Part shown: piece after piece, positions 26,585 to 36,452 of the stretch | How positions within the stretch are numbered: position 1 is the first letter of the stretch | Layout of the letters: each line of letters begins with the position of its first letter | Assembly: GCF_027925385.1 (NCBI RefSeq) | Contig: NZ_AP027142.1 | Location: 248,001-312,000 of the forward strand | Length of the DNA stretch: 64,000 nt | Source: Methylocystis iwaonis | GTDB taxonomy: Bacteria > Pseudomonadota > Alphaproteobacteria > Rhizobiales > Beijerinckiaceae | Reading direction: 5' to 3' | The notes under the pieces: generated by a model | Told to the model about the DNA's origin: nothing | The model's input: only the letters and a program-made list of their open reading frames with translations | The model's database searches: none | Translations under genes and position numbers: made by a program

Positions 26585-27178
26585 ATGGATCTGAATTCGC
26601 CCCTCTTCGACCGTATCAGAACGCAGCGTCGGCCGCGCGAGGAGAAGCGCGAGTCGACGATGAAATGCGATTCGCCGGGCTGCGAGGCCGATGGCGCCTA
26701 TCGCGCCCCCATGGGCCGGCTGCGCGAGGGGCAATATTTCTGCTTCTGCCTGGACCATGTTCGCGAATACAACGCCACCTACAATTATTTCAACGGGATG
26801 AATGACGCCGACGTCGCCCGCTACATGAAGGACGCGACCATTGGCCACCGCCCGACCTGGGCGATGGGCACGCGCCGCGGCGCGACGGGCTTTCGCGAGG
26901 AGGGCGGCCCGACGGCGGACCCGCTGGGGATGAACCGCGCCAAATTCCATCGGCGCGCCCCCGAGAAGCGCGAGCCGCGTTATTCGCCGGTGACGATGCG
27001 GGCTTTCGCGGCGCTCGATCTCGACGAGACCGCTGGACCCGAGGCGGTGCGCGCGCGCTATAAGGAGCTCGTCAAGCGTCATCATCCCGACGCCAATGGC
27101 GGCGATCGCTCCCGCGAGGAGAAATTGCGGGAAATCATTCATGCCTATAAGACGCTGAGGGCCGCGCGGCTCGCCTGA
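26585..27178 (+). CDS. J-domain protein (alphaproteobacterial, next to cobS)
   Basis: A 197-residue protein. Residues 25-95 form a conserved Cys-containing segment ([31 protein letters not shown]) that may bind zinc. The C-terminus (138-195) is a J domain with the HHPD motif ([10 protein letters not shown]), implying DnaK partnership. The start at 26585 matches homologues, whose similarity begins at the first residue ([10 protein letters not shown]). cobS starts 34 bases downstream. Confidence 0.9.
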   Translation: MDLNSPLFDRIRTQRRPREEKRESTMKCDSPGCEADGAYRAPMGRLREGQYFCFCLDHVREYNATYNYFNGMNDADVARYMKDATIGHRPTWAMGTRRGATGFREEGGPTADPLGMNRAKFHRRAPEKREPRYSPVTMRAFAALDLDETAGPEAVRARYKELVKRHHPDANGGDRSREEKLREIIHAYKTLRAARLA

Positions 27179-27212
27179 GCGCGAGCGCCGGCCCGCCAGA
27201 CGGAGGACGGTT

Positions 27213-28211
27213 TTGGTCGAAGAAGTTAAATCCGGCTCGGGTCTCGAAAGCGTGCCCGACATCAAGGTTTCGGCGCGCGAGGTTTTCGGGATCGACACGG
27301 ATCTCGTGGTTCCGGCCTTTTCCGAGCGCAACGAGCATGTGCCGGACATCGATCCGGACTATCTTTTCGACCGGCAGACGACTCTCGCCATTCTCGCGGG
27401 CTTCGCGCGCAACCGCCGCGTGATGGTCACGGGCTATCATGGCACCGGCAAATCCACCCATATCGAGCAGGTGGCGGCGCGGCTCAACTGGCCCTTCGTG
27501 CGCGTCAATCTCGACAGCCATATTTCGCGTATCGATCTCGTCGGCAAGGATGCGATCGTGCTCAAGGACGGCAAGCAGGTCACGGAGTTCCGCGACGGCA
27601 TTCTGCCCTGGTCGGTTCAGCACAATGTCGCGCTCTGCTTCGACGAATATGACGCGGGCCGTCCCGATGTGATGTTCGTTATCCAGCGCGTGCTGGAGGT
27701 CTCCGGTCGCCTGACGCTCCTCGACCAGAACCGCGTCATTCGCCCCCACCCGGGCTTCCGTCTCTTCGCCACCGCCAATACGGTGGGTCTCGGCGATACC
27801 TCGGGCCTGTATCACGGCGTGCAGCAGATCAATCAGGCGCAGATGGACCGCTGGTCGATCGTCACCACGCTGAATTATCTGTCCCACGACGCCGAGACCA
27901 ATATCGTGATCTCGAAGGTCAAATCCTATGGCGTCTCCAAGGAGACGCGCGACGTCGCCAATAAAATGGTGCGCGTGGCCGATCTCACCCGCAACGCTTT
28001 CATGGCCGGCGACCTCTCGACCGTCATGAGCCCGCGCACGGTCATCACCTGGGCCGAGAACGCCGAAATCTTCAACGACGTCGGCTTCGCCTTCCGCCTG
28101 ACCTTCCTGAATAAATGCGACGAGCTGGAGCGCCCGCTGGTCGCGGAATTCTACCAGCGCTGCTTCGGCAAGGAGCTGCCGGAGAGCGCGGTGAATGTGG
28201 TGATGACCTAA
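27213..28211 (+). CDS. cobS: Cobaltochelatase subunit CobS (AAA+ ATPase)
   Basis: The ATPase subunit of the aerobic cobaltochelatase CobNST, which inserts cobalt into hydrogenobyrinic acid diamide. The 332-residue protein has Walker [10 protein letters not shown], Walker [11 protein letters not shown] and sensor region [12 protein letters not shown]. It starts with TTG after CGGAGG. cobT, normally directly downstream, is absent; a palindromic repeat follows instead. CobS-like MoxR proteins with other roles are possible, but similarity to CobS looks full length. Confidence 0.93.
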   Translation: MVEEVKSGSGLESVPDIKVSAREVFGIDTDLVVPAFSERNEHVPDIDPDYLFDRQTTLAILAGFARNRRVMVTGYHGTGKSTHIEQVAARLNWPFVRVNLDSHISRIDLVGKDAIVLKDGKQVTEFRDGILPWSVQHNVALCFDEYDAGRPDVMFVIQRVLEVSGRLTLLDQNRVIRPHPGFRLFATANTVGLGDTSGLYHGVQQINQAQMDRWSIVTTLNYLSHDAETNIVISKVKSYGVSKETRDVANKMVRVADLTRNAFMAGDLSTVMSPRTVITWAENAEIFNDVGFAFRLTFLNKCDELERPLVAEFYQRCFGKELPESAVNVVMT

Positions 28212-28240
28212 GGGCGGCCTCGGCATTTTGGGAAGCATGA

Positions 28241-28327
28241 CCCGTCATTGCGAGGAGGCGAAGCCGACGAAGCAATCCAGGGCAGCCGCCGCGGCCTGGA
28301 TTGCTTCGCTTCGCTCGCAATGACGGG
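28241..28327. repeat. Dispersed palindromic repeat, GTCATTGCGAG family, copy 3
   Basis: CCCGTCATTGCGAGGAGGCG and CGCTCGCAATGACGGG arms with inner AGCAATCCAGG/CCTGGATTGCT. It lies between the convergent cobS and DJ-1 genes. Confidence 0.9.
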
Positions 28328-28341
28328 AGGCTGACGACGGA

Positions 28342-29064
28342 TCAAAGTATGACGTCCGTCTCGGTCGTGGACGCATCCCCAACCAAAAGCCGCGCGGCCT
28401 CCTCGGCCTGGGCGCGCCGTTTTTCGATCAGCGGGGCGGCGGTCGCCTGAAAACGGGCGAGGACTTGCGGCGGCGCCGATTGGGGCGAGCCCGCATGAAA
28501 GGGCGGTTGGGGATCATATTCGAGGCCGAGCTGGATCGCCTGCGCCACATCAGCGCCGGCGATCTCCGTGAGGACGGTCAAGGCGAAATCCATCCCCGCC
28601 GTCACGCCGCCGCCGGTGATGATGTCGCCGTCGCGCACCACCCGGTCGGCTTGCGGAATGGCGCCGAAGAGCGGCAGGAGCTCGCGCCAGGCCCAGTGGC
28701 AAGCCGCGCGCTTCCCTTTCAGAAGCCCCGCCGCGCCGAGGATCAGCGAGCCGGTGCAGACCGACGTCACATAGCGTGCGCCGAGCCCTAGGCGGCGAAT
28801 CTCCGCAATGAAGACCCGGTCGAGCGCGACTGCGGTGGCCGAGAGGCCTCCCGGGACGCAAAGCAGGTCGCAGCCGGAGACAGTCGCCAGCGGAACCGTC
28901 CCGCCGAATTCGAGCCGGTCGGATTTCACCGCGCCGCCGTCGCGGCTGGCGACAAGGGTCACGGCCCCGGGCGTGCGGCTCAGAAATTCATGCGGGCCGG
29001 TGAAATCGAGCTGGGTCATTCCGTCATAGAGCGCGAAGACGATGGTGAAAGGGCGTGGGCTCAT
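28342..29064 (-). CDS. DJ-1/PfpI family protein (isonitrile hydratase-like)
   Basis: A 240-residue single-domain DJ-1 superfamily protein with the nucleophile elbow Cys in SVCTGSLILGAAGLL and the N-terminal acidic region LYDGMTQLDFTGPHE. This layout is like isonitrile hydratase, which hydrates isonitriles to N-formamides; other DJ-1 roles (glyoxalase, chaperone) are possible. It is divergent from a GlxA-type regulator that carries the same domain, so the two may form a functional pair. Confidence 0.85.
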   Translation of the reverse strand: MSPRPFTIVFALYDGMTQLDFTGPHEFLSRTPGAVTLVASRDGGAVKSDRLEFGGTVPLATVSGCDLLCVPGGLSATAVALDRVFIAEIRRLGLGARYVTSVCTGSLILGAAGLLKGKRAACHWAWRELLPLFGAIPQADRVVRDGDIITGGGVTAGMDFALTVLTEIAGADVAQAIQLGLEYDPQPPFHAGSPQSAPPQVLARFQATAAPLIEKRRAQAEEAARLLVGDASTTETDVIL

Positions 29065-29145
29065 GGGGCGCCTCCATTTTCGGGCGCTTCTATTTCACCT
29101 TTGGCGCGTCATTGTCGAAACGACCTTTTTCCCTCATTTTAGGCC

Positions 29146-30102
29146 ATGATCCGGACCGTGGCCTTTTTCCTTTACGAGGACTTTCAGCTCCTCGACGCCG
29201 CCGGCCCCATTGCGGTTTTCGAGATCGCGTCGCGCTTTGCAGCAGGCGGAGCCTATCGCACCGTTTTGGCCGCGAAGGAAAAGGGGCGCGTGCGGGCCTC
29301 CTCGGGCGTCGAATTGCCGGTCGAAGCGCTTTCCGACATCGAGACGATCGACACATTGATCGTCGTCGGCGGCGAGGGCGCACGAGCCGCGATGGCGTGC
29401 AACGAGACCCTCGCCGCCGTTCGCGACGCCGACCGACGCGCGCGCCGGCTCTGCAGCGTCTGCTCCGGCGCCTTCATCCTCGCCGCCGCCGGACTGCTCG
29501 ACGGACTCTCCGTGACGACCCATTGGCGCGCCGCGCCGGCTTTCGCGCGGCAGTTTCCGCAAGTTCAGACCCGGGCCGATCGAATTTACATCCGCCAGGG
29601 CCGGATCTGGACGTCGGCGGGCGTCAGCGCCGGCGTCGATCTGGCCCTCGCCTTGGCGGCGGAGGATTTGGGGGAGGAGATCGCCAAGCGCGCGGCGCGG
29701 GAGATGGTTGTTTATTATCGACGGCCGGGCGGACAGTCGCAATTTTCGGCGCTGCTCGAGCTTGATAGTCCGGACCATCGCTTCGCGTCTCTGCTCGAGA
29801 AAGTGCGCGGCCGGCTCGACCGGCGTTGGACGGTCGAAAAGCTCGCGGAAGAAGCGTGCATGAGCCCGCGCCACTTCAGCCGCGCCTTTGCGGCGGCAAC
29901 GGGCTTGAGCCCCGCCAAAGCCATCGAGCGGCTGCGGCTCGAGGTTGCGCGCGAACGTGTGGAGGCGGGAGTCGAACCGATCGAAATCATCGCCGCCAGA
30001 GTGGGCTTCGGCGACCCCGAAAGAATGCGTCGCGCTTTTGTCCAAACCTTTGGCGTTCCGCCCCAAGGTCTTCGCCGCCAGGCGCGGGTGGACGGGCGCT
30101 AA
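29146..30102 (+). CDS. GlxA-family transcriptional regulator (DJ-1 + AraC HTH)
   Basis: A 318-residue regulator. Residues 1-175 form a DJ-1-type domain (FFLYEDFQLLDAAGPIAVFE, CSVCSGAFILAAAGLLDG, where Cys is in the elbow position). Residues 215-312 form an AraC-type double HTH (WTVEKLAEEACMSPRHFSR, ARVGFGDPERMRRAF). The family senses small metabolites and usually controls neighbouring catabolic genes; the adjacent divergent DJ-1 gene is the best candidate target. Confidence 0.92.
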   Translation: MIRTVAFFLYEDFQLLDAAGPIAVFEIASRFAAGGAYRTVLAAKEKGRVRASSGVELPVEALSDIETIDTLIVVGGEGARAAMACNETLAAVRDADRRARRLCSVCSGAFILAAAGLLDGLSVTTHWRAAPAFARQFPQVQTRADRIYIRQGRIWTSAGVSAGVDLALALAAEDLGEEIAKRAAREMVVYYRRPGGQSQFSALLELDSPDHRFASLLEKVRGRLDRRWTVEKLAEEACMSPRHFSRAFAAATGLSPAKAIERLRLEVARERVEAGVEPIEIIAARVGFGDPERMRRAFVQTFGVPPQGLRRQARVDGR

Positions 30103-30158
30103 AGCGAATTGGGCGCGCTTGCCGCCAGACACCGATCTAGCGGAAAGCGCTCTGGGGT

Positions 30159-30575
30159 CTATCGCGAGAGGTTGGACCATGTCTCGCGCCGCCAGAACTG
30201 GCCGAGTATCGTCCAATGCGCAAGGCAATAGTTCCACACGAACAGCACAAGAGTCGCGATCGGAGTCGCGATAGCGACCGGGAGACCGAGGCCGTCGCAG
30301 AGAAACGCCATGATGCCGATGGAAAGCGGCACGCCCGCGGCGATGCTGGACGCATAACGCAAAAAGGCGCGTATCGATTTGGGCGTCTGGAAAGTAAAGG
30401 CAGAATGGAGCAGATAGCCTAAAGGCGTCACGAAAGAATAGGAAGCCATATTCATCTGGACGTAATGAAATCCGAGGTAATCCCCGCCAATCAAAAGCAC
30501 GTTGTGCATCGCGGCGCAGAATGCTCCGATGAGAGTATAGCGCCCGGACCTTTCCGCGGCCAAACGCAAGGTCAT
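30159..30575 (-). CDS. GtrA-family membrane protein
   Basis: A 138-residue protein with four hydrophobic segments, the GtrA layout. GtrA-like proteins flip or aid transfer of polyprenyl-linked sugars for LPS or cell-wall decoration. The ATG at 30575 overlaps the methyltransferase stop (ATGA), so the genes are coupled. It is the last gene of a minus-strand set: GT2, methyltransferase, GtrA. Confidence 0.88.
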   Translation of the reverse strand: MTLRLAAERSGRYTLIGAFCAAMHNVLLIGGDYLGFHYVQMNMASYSFVTPLGYLLHSAFTFQTPKSIRAFLRYASSIAAGVPLSIGIMAFLCDGLGLPVAIATPIATLVLFVWNYCLAHWTILGQFWRRETWSNLSR

Positions 30576-31201
30576 GGCGCAACCAATATGGCGATGTTGT
30601 TTCGCCATGGCGCAATGGGGGCCTCCTCGATACGTGCGGCTCGCCCGAAGCTATCGTCGATCTTTCGTATCAGTTCGTCACGCGTCAGATAGCTAATGGC
30701 GTCGCCTGTGATGTATCGATCGGACGCATAGCAAAGCCAGTGGATCGGCGTTCGGGTCCGCTCCCAATCCTTGAGCACGAATTTGCCATTCACAGCCGTT
30801 GCCCGTCGGATCGCGTCAAGCAGGGCGCGCCGTCCTTCGGTGGGAACATGATGTAAGACGTCTGACAGAATGACGAGATCGAAGGCGTTCGGATTCACCC
30901 TTGCGATTTCTTGAACGTCTTTCTGCAAAAAACGCACCCTTTCGCGTGGCCCAGCGTAAAGGCGACCGAGCCGCGGCGTCAGATCAATCGCCGTAATCTG
31001 GGCGTTGGGGTAGGCGGCGCTAAGACGCTCGGTCACGGCGCCTTCGCCGCACCCTACTTCCAATATCTCCTTCGCATCGGGAGCCCACTGGCGGATGCGA
31101 TCGACCAAGGCGTCGATATTGAGGAAGACCGCCCTGTACGCTTCGGCGACGTGGCGCTCATAGGGGCCAAAAATGCCACGGATGCGAGGGCCTAGCGCCA
31201 T
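30572..31201 (-). CDS. Class I SAM-dependent methyltransferase
   Basis: A 209-residue Rossmann-fold methyltransferase: motif I ILEVGCGEGAVTERL (about 46-60), acidic motif II ITAIDLTPRLG, and LVILSDVLHHVP. It is probably a small-molecule or glycan O-methyltransferase, given its operon partners. It begins two bases after the glycosyltransferase stop and overlaps gtrA by four bases. Confidence 0.88.
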   Translation of the reverse strand: MALGPRIRGIFGPYERHVAEAYRAVFLNIDALVDRIRQWAPDAKEILEVGCGEGAVTERLSAAYPNAQITAIDLTPRLGRLYAGPRERVRFLQKDVQEIARVNPNAFDLVILSDVLHHVPTEGRRALLDAIRRATAVNGKFVLKDWERTRTPIHWLCYASDRYITGDAISYLTRDELIRKIDDSFGRAARIEEAPIAPWRNNIAILVAP

Positions 31202-31203
31202 GA

Positions 31204-32178
31204 TCAGAAGGCTCCCGCGAACTTCGCCCGCAGGCGAGGCGCCATCCGATCATAAATGCGGGAGTCTCTCAGATATCGCGCGACGCCCAGCGGCCCGAGG
31301 CCCAGCACCGCTGCAACGGCGGGCGCCAATAGGCTGAAATCGCCTCCGGACGCTGCGGCAAGCGCGGCGTTGACACGGATAGAGGCGCGGCCGGCCGCTT
31401 CGGCGCAGTTGTCAATTTCAGCGAGAGTGGGCAGGTGCCGGTCGAAAACGATCTGCATCTGCTGCGAGAATTCCTCGATTTTGCCGGCGCCCGTCACCGT
31501 AAGAGAGCTGTTGTGGACCCGGAACGCGGTCGTTGCCTCGCTATGGTAGTGAACGGGCCCCAAAGCGGCGAGCTTCAGCCACATATCCCAGTCGGCGGTA
31601 TACCATAGCGCTTCATCTAGCCCGCCGCAGAAAAGCCAAGCGTCTTTTCGGAATACCGGCGCGGGCGCCGATACGAAATTCTGCACGATCAGCCGTTGCA
31701 CAATCTCGCTGGAGTCGATCTCCGCGTCTTTTTCCAATGGGCAGCGCCATAGGCCTAGCGTTCGGCCATCGGCATCGACAATGACGCTCGGCGCCAGATG
31801 AAGCGCGGCGTTTGGAGCTTTCTCTATCCATTTTCTGATCGCCTCGATGCGCCCCGGCAGCCAAAGATCATCCTGATGCAGCCAACAAAGATGTTCCGCC
31901 TCAGCTCTTTCCGCGCCGATGTTGGTCTGGGCATGCCACATCGAAGCTTCGTCGCGTTTCATGACGCGCAAATTCAGCAATGAATCGTAGCGACGAACGA
32001 TATCCAAGGTCTCGGAGTTCGGGCTGCTGTCCAAAACGAGAATCTCAATGCCGTCCGCCGGCTCGGCCGCAACCGATCGGAGCGCGGCGTCGATCCATCG
32101 TTGGCCTTGGTAGGTAGGCATGATGACGGAGAGCCAGGGCGATGATCGTGTCAGCGATGAATGGAGGCGACCTGACAT
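31204..32178 (-). CDS. Family 2 glycosyltransferase
   Basis: A 324-residue GT2 enzyme: WLSVIMPTYQGQRWIDAALRS at the start, EILVLDSSP for nucleotide binding, and LHQDDLWLPGR supplying the metal-binding acidic pair. TADWDMWLKLAALG is the ED/W acceptor region. It uses an NDP-sugar in the cytoplasm, probably for a surface glycan whose methylation and export are handled by the next two genes. First gene of the set; the 275-base gap upstream holds the divergent stress promoter. Confidence 0.9.
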   Translation of the reverse strand: MSGRLHSSLTRSSPWLSVIMPTYQGQRWIDAALRSVAAEPADGIEILVLDSSPNSETLDIVRRYDSLLNLRVMKRDEASMWHAQTNIGAERAEAEHLCWLHQDDLWLPGRIEAIRKWIEKAPNAALHLAPSVIVDADGRTLGLWRCPLEKDAEIDSSEIVQRLIVQNFVSAPAPVFRKDAWLFCGGLDEALWYTADWDMWLKLAALGPVHYHSEATTAFRVHNSSLTVTGAGKIEEFSQQMQIVFDRHLPTLAEIDNCAEAAGRASIRVNAALAAASGGDFSLLAPAVAAVLGLGPLGVARYLRDSRIYDRMAPRLRAKFAGAF

Positions 32179-32376
32179 ATGGGGTTGCGCCCGTCTTGAG
32201 AACTCAGATTATCAAACCACGCTGTATAAAGTGAGATCGTTGATTTCATGTTAAGTAGTGGCGACTTACGCGGCGGCCTGTTTGCTTGAGGGAAAACCCT
32301 ATCAATCGGCGTTTCTGGGTATCGTTCCAACCACGAGCGCCGCGCAGCCTGGCCTCCTCGCCCCCGCCCGCGCGCC

Positions 32377-32401
32377 GGAACATTCGCCCCTCTCCCGCGT
32401 T
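32377..32401 (+). promoter_or_regulatory. EcfG-type promoter before the small membrane-protein operon
   Basis: GGAAC at 32377-32381, a 16-base spacer, and CGTT at 32398-32401: an exact match to the EcfG consensus, as in front of nepR. The first start codon is 53 bases downstream. It places the operon in the general stress regulon by inference. Confidence 0.75.
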
Positions 32402-32453
32402 GTCGCATCTCTTTTCAGCTCCCGGCGCAACTGCGCGCCGAAGGGAGGCCGCG

Positions 32454-32528
32454 ATGCACAACATCATCTATCTCATCGGTCTGGTCGTGATCGTCATGGC
32501 GATCCTGTCGCTCCTCGGTCTGCGGTAG
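32454..32528 (+). CDS. 24-residue membrane peptide
   Basis: An open frame of 24 codons with AAGGGAGG five bases before the ATG. The peptide is one hydrophobic helix, MHNIIYLIGLVVIVMAILSL then LGLR, with a positive C-terminus. It starts a stress-type operon, nine bases before the next gene. Tiny single-helix proteins of this kind are common beside larger membrane proteins in alphaproteobacteria; function is unknown. Confidence 0.72.
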   Translation: MHNIIYLIGLVVIVMAILSLLGLR

Positions 32529-32537
32529 GAGGTCGCC

Positions 32538-33419
32538 ATGGCAGACGTCATCGGGCGGGGCCTGGAGCCCACCGCCGAGCGCCTCGCGCTCTCGCGTTTC
32601 ACCGCCGTCGATTGGGGCGCCATTCTCGCGGGCGTCGCCGTAACGACGGCCATCTCCTTCGTCATGGCGGCCTTCGGCTCGGGAATCGGGTTGTCGCTGG
32701 CCTCGCCCTATGAGGGCGCGTCGCCCTTCACCCACGCTCTCGCGCTGGCGCTCTGGGTGCTGTGGGTGACGGTCGCGAGCTATGCCGCCGGCGGCTATGT
32801 CTGCGGGCGGCTGCGCCGCCGCAATATCGATGCGCCGCGCGACGAGGCGGAAGTGCGTGACGGCGCGCATGGGCTCGTGGTCTGGGCGACAGCTATTCTC
32901 ATCGTCGCCTTCGCGGCTGGTTCGTCTCTCTACAACCTCGGCAAAGCCGGCGTGGAAAAGGCGACCCAGCAGGCGCAGCAGAGCGGGATGACCAACCCGG
33001 TCGATTATCGCGTCGATACGCTGATGCGCGGCGACGGCGGCGCGCGGACCGGGGCGGCTCCGTCAGGGACCAATGAGGCCGAGACGCGGCAAATCGTCTC
33101 TCGCATCGTCGCGCGCGGCCAGGCGACAGGCGAGATCAGCGGCGAGGATCGCAGCTATCTCCAGAACGTGCTGGCGTCCACCAGCGGCGTTGCTCCCGCC
33201 GACGCCGGCGCCCGGGTCGACGCCGTCGCGCAGCAGGTGAGGGACGATCACGCGCGCGCCAAGGAACTTGCCGACAAGGCCCGCAAGGCCGGGATCATCG
33301 CGAGCTTCGTCGCCGCGGCGGCGATGCTGCTCGCGGCGGCCTCCGCCTGGGGCGGCGCCACCCTCGGCGGGCGTCACCGCGACGAGAATCTGGGCTTCTC
33401 ATCCGCCATGCGTTGGTAG
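32538..33419 (+). CDS. Membrane protein with central soluble loop (PhnA-like annotation in relatives)
   Basis: A 293-residue protein. There are hydrophobic segments at about 27-50 (GAILAGVAVTTAISFVMAAF), 70-90 and 115-135, then a 125-residue hydrophilic Ala/Gln/Asp-rich loop with predicted helices. A last segment is at about 255-275 (SFVAAAAMLLAAASAWGGA). GGAGG precedes the ATG. Relatives are loosely annotated PhnA-like, which gives no function. It probably acts in envelope stress, from the promoter upstream. Confidence 0.75.
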   Translation: MADVIGRGLEPTAERLALSRFTAVDWGAILAGVAVTTAISFVMAAFGSGIGLSLASPYEGASPFTHALALALWVLWVTVASYAAGGYVCGRLRRRNIDAPRDEAEVRDGAHGLVVWATAILIVAFAAGSSLYNLGKAGVEKATQQAQQSGMTNPVDYRVDTLMRGDGGARTGAAPSGTNEAETRQIVSRIVARGQATGEISGEDRSYLQNVLASTSGVAPADAGARVDAVAQQVRDDHARAKELADKARKAGIIASFVAAAAMLLAAASAWGGATLGGRHRDENLGFSSAMRW

Positions 33420-33428
33420 GAGGCGAAA

Positions 33429-33509
33429 ATGGGCGTAGGCCGTTCCGTTCTGCTCTGGCTCCTCGGGGTGCCGATCCCGATCATCATCCTCCTGGCGCTC
33501 TGGAGGTAG
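33429..33509 (+). CDS. 26-residue membrane peptide
   Basis: An open frame of 26 codons with TAGGAGG five bases before the ATG, nine bases after the larger gene. The peptide MGVGRSVLLWLLGVPIPIII, ending LLALWR, is a single hydrophobic helix with basic ends. The shared spacing, strong ribosome site and terminator directly after make it a convincing third operon member. Confidence 0.72.
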   Translation: MGVGRSVLLWLLGVPIPIIILLALWR

Positions 33510-33513
33510 GCGC

Positions 33514-33542
33514 AGCCCCGGATCTTCGATCCGGGGCTTTTT
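33514..33542 (+). terminator. Intrinsic terminator of the small membrane-protein operon
   Basis: A perfect 11-base stem AGCCCCGGATC / GATCCGGGGCT around a TTC loop, followed by TTTT. It begins four bases after the last stop. Confidence 0.93.
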
Positions 33543-33611
33543 CATGCGCGCTCCACAATGAAAGCGGCGCCTCGAATGGCGCCGCCGCCGGGCCGCCGCT
33601 AAAGTGCGGCC

Positions 33612-36272
33612 ATGGAAAAAGTAGCGGAGCAAGGGCAGGATCAGACCGGCGCGGCGCGCGCGACGCCGATGATCGCACAATTTATCGAGATCAAATCGGT
33701 AAACGCCGATTGCCTGCTCTTCTACCGCATGGGCGATTTCTACGAGCTGTTTTTTGAGGACGCCGAAATCGCCTCGCGCGCGCTGGGCATCATGCTCACC
33801 AAACGCGGCAAGCATCTCGGCGAAGATATTCCAATGTGCGGCGTGCCGGTCGAGCGCGCCAATGATTATCTGCAAAAGCTGATCGCGCTCGGCTTCCGCG
33901 TCGCCGTCTGCGAGCAGATCGAAGACCCGGCCGAAGCCAAGAAGCGCGGCGCGAAGTCCGTCGTGAAGCGCGACGTGGTGCGGCTCGTCACGCCCGGCAC
34001 GATCACCGAAGACGCGCTGCTCGACCCGGCGCGCGCCAATGCATTCGCCGCCGTCGCCCGCGCGCGCGGCGATGGGGCGTGGCGATATGGCGTCGCAAGC
34101 GTCGATATTTCGACGGGCGTGTTTACGGTGGCCGATTGCGCGCAAAGCGAATTGTCCTCCACGCTGGCGCGCTTGGAGCCGCGCGAGATCGTCGCCGCCG
34201 AAACGCTGTGCCGGGAAGAGGCGCTCGCCACGATCTTCTCAGGGCTCGGCGCGCCCGTCGCCCCGCTTGGGCGAGACGCCGGCGACGCGGCGCGGCGGCT
34301 CGTGGATTTCTACGGCGTGTCGACGCTCGAAGGTTTTGGCGCGCTCAGCGAGGCCGAGCTTGCCGCGGCGGCTACCGCTATCCTTTATGTCGAGCGCACG
34401 CAAAAAGGCGGCCGCCCGGCGCTGTCGCGGCCGATGAGCCTGCGCGAAAGCGCTACGCTCGATATCGACGCGGCGACGCGGGCCAATCTGGAGCTGTCCC
34501 GCACGCTCTCGGGCGCACGCGAGGGCTCGCTGCTCTCGGTTGTCGATCTCACGGTGACATCCGCTGGCGCACGGCTTCTCGCCGAACGGCTGGCCGCGCC
34601 CTCCACCGATCCTTCTTTGATCGACGCGCGGCTCGACGCCGTGGCTTTCTTTCTCGAAAAGCCAGAAATTCGCGCGTCCTTGCGGGCAAAGCTCGCACGC
34701 GCGCCCGATCTCGCGCGCGCCGTCTCGCGTCTCGCATTGCAGCGCGGCGGGCCGCGCGACGTTGCGAGCGTCGGGGCGGCGCTTTCGGCCGCCCGCGACA
34801 TTGCGGCGATCTTCTCAGGCGCCGAGGCGCCGGCGGAGATCGCTCGCGAAGCGGCGACGCTCGCAACCGCCGACGCTGCGCTCGCTCACGAAATTGCGAC
34901 AAGCCTGAAAGACAGCCCGCCGCTCGACAAGCGTAATGGCGATTTCATCCGCGAGGGTCGCGACGCCGAACTCGACGAAGCGCGTTCGCTGCGCGACGAG
35001 AGCCGCGTGGTGATCGCCTCGCTGCAAGCGCGCTACTCGGAGCAGACAGGCGCGAAGCTCAGAATCAAGCACAACAATTTTCTCGGCTTCTTCCTCGAAG
35101 CGCCTGCCGCGCAGGGCGAGAAGCTTCTACGCCCGCCTTTCGATTCGATGTTTACGCATCGTCAGACCATGGCGGACGCCATGCGCTTTTCGACGCAGGA
35201 ACTCGTCGAGCTGCAAAGTAAGATTGCTTCCGCCGCCGATCGCGCACTGGCGCGTGAGCTTGCCATCTTCGACGCGCTCGCCGGAGAGATTCTCGCCGGC
35301 GCCAAGGAGCTGCAAGCGCTGGCGCAATCCTTCTCCCGGCTCGATGTCGCGAGCGCGCTCGCCGAGGTTGCCGAGAAACGCGGTTGGACCCGACCGCATG
35401 TCGATCATTCGCTGGAGTTCGTCATCATCGGCGGGCGCCATCCGGTCGTGGAGGCGTCGCTGCAAGCGCAAGGCAAGGCCTTCGCCGCCAATGACTGCGA
35501 ACTCTCCGGCGACAAGGCCGGCCGCATCGCCATTGTCACGGGCCCGAACATGGCGGGCAAATCGACCTTTCTGCGCCAGAATGCGCTGATCGCGCTGCTT
35601 GCGCAGGCGGGCTCTTACGTGCCGGCGCAAGAGGCGCGTCTCGGCGTCGTCGATCGTCTCTTTTCGCGCGTCGGCGCCTCAGACGATCTCGCGCGCGGGC
35701 GTTCGACCTTCATGGTCGAGATGGTGGAGACCGCCGCGATCCTCAATTGCGCGACACCGCGCTCGCTCGTCATTCTCGACGAGATCGGCCGCGGCACGGC
35801 GACCTTCGACGGCCTCTCTATCGCCTGGGCGACGATGGAGCATTTGCACGAGGTCAATTGCTCACGCGCAATCTTCGCCACGCATTTCCACGAGCTGACA
35901 CAACTGACAAAACGCATGGCGCGGCTGGTCAATCTCACCATGAAGGTGACGGATCACGCAGGCGAAGTGGTGTTTCTGCACGAGGTCGTGAAAGGCGCGG
36001 CCGATCGTTCCTATGGCGTGCATGTCGCGCAGCTTGCCGGGCTGCCTGCAAGTGTTGTGACGCGCGCGCACGCCATTCTTGCCGAGTTGGAGGCGGCCGA
36101 CCGACGCGCGCCGGTCGAGGCGCTGATCGACGATCTGCCGCTGTTCAAACATGTGGCGGAGACGATGCAGCCCAAGGACGCCCTCAGAGAGGCGCTTGCG
36201 AAGATCGATCCTGACGAGATGAGTCCGCGCGATGCGCTGGCGGCGTTATATGAATTGAAGAGAAAATCATAG
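33612..36272 (+). CDS. mutS: DNA mismatch repair protein MutS
   Basis: Recognises mismatches and recruits MutL. The 886-residue protein has the N-terminal mismatch-reading F-x-E motif (GDFYELF), connector and lever/clamp domains, Walker [14 protein letters not shown], Walker [17 protein letters not shown], the ATHFHEL switch and the C-terminal helix region. Complete and normal length; the start at 33612 fits homologues, which begin near [11 protein letters not shown]. Confidence 0.97.
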   Translation: MEKVAEQGQDQTGAARATPMIAQFIEIKSVNADCLLFYRMGDFYELFFEDAEIASRALGIMLTKRGKHLGEDIPMCGVPVERANDYLQKLIALGFRVAVCEQIEDPAEAKKRGAKSVVKRDVVRLVTPGTITEDALLDPARANAFAAVARARGDGAWRYGVASVDISTGVFTVADCAQSELSSTLARLEPREIVAAETLCREEALATIFSGLGAPVAPLGRDAGDAARRLVDFYGVSTLEGFGALSEAELAAAATAILYVERTQKGGRPALSRPMSLRESATLDIDAATRANLELSRTLSGAREGSLLSVVDLTVTSAGARLLAERLAAPSTDPSLIDARLDAVAFFLEKPEIRASLRAKLARAPDLARAVSRLALQRGGPRDVASVGAALSAARDIAAIFSGAEAPAEIAREAATLATADAALAHEIATSLKDSPPLDKRNGDFIREGRDAELDEARSLRDESRVVIASLQARYSEQTGAKLRIKHNNFLGFFLEAPAAQGEKLLRPPFDSMFTHRQTMADAMRFSTQELVELQSKIASAADRALARELAIFDALAGEILAGAKELQALAQSFSRLDVASALAEVAEKRGWTRPHVDHSLEFVIIGGRHPVVEASLQAQGKAFAANDCELSGDKAGRIAIVTGPNMAGKSTFLRQNALIALLAQAGSYVPAQEARLGVVDRLFSRVGASDDLARGRSTFMVEMVETAAILNCATPRSLVILDEIGRGTATFDGLSIAWATMEHLHEVNCSRAIFATHFHELTQLTKRMARLVNLTMKVTDHAGEVVFLHEVVKGAADRSYGVHVAQLAGLPASVVTRAHAILAELEAADRRAPVEALIDDLPLFKHVAETMQPKDALREALAKIDPDEMSPRDALAALYELKRKS

Positions 36273-36279
36273 CGCCTCT

Positions 36280-36362
36280 CGTCATTGCGAGGAGCTTAAG
36301 CGACGAAGCAATCCAGGGCAGCCACAGCGGCCCTGGATTGCTTCGCTTCGCTCGCAATGACG
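36280..36362. repeat. Dispersed palindromic repeat, GTCATTGCGAG family, copy 4
   Basis: It starts seven bases after the mutS stop. Arms CGTCATTGCGAGGAGC and GCTCGCAATGACG with inner AAGCAATCCAGGG/CCCTGGATTGCTT. Confidence 0.9.
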
Positions 36363-36452
36363 GAACGATGCTTTTCGTACCACGACCCTTCCGTAGGCCG
36401 GTAACGACAGCGAGTAGAGTTGTGGGCGGCGTCATACGCCGCCCTTTGCGCG

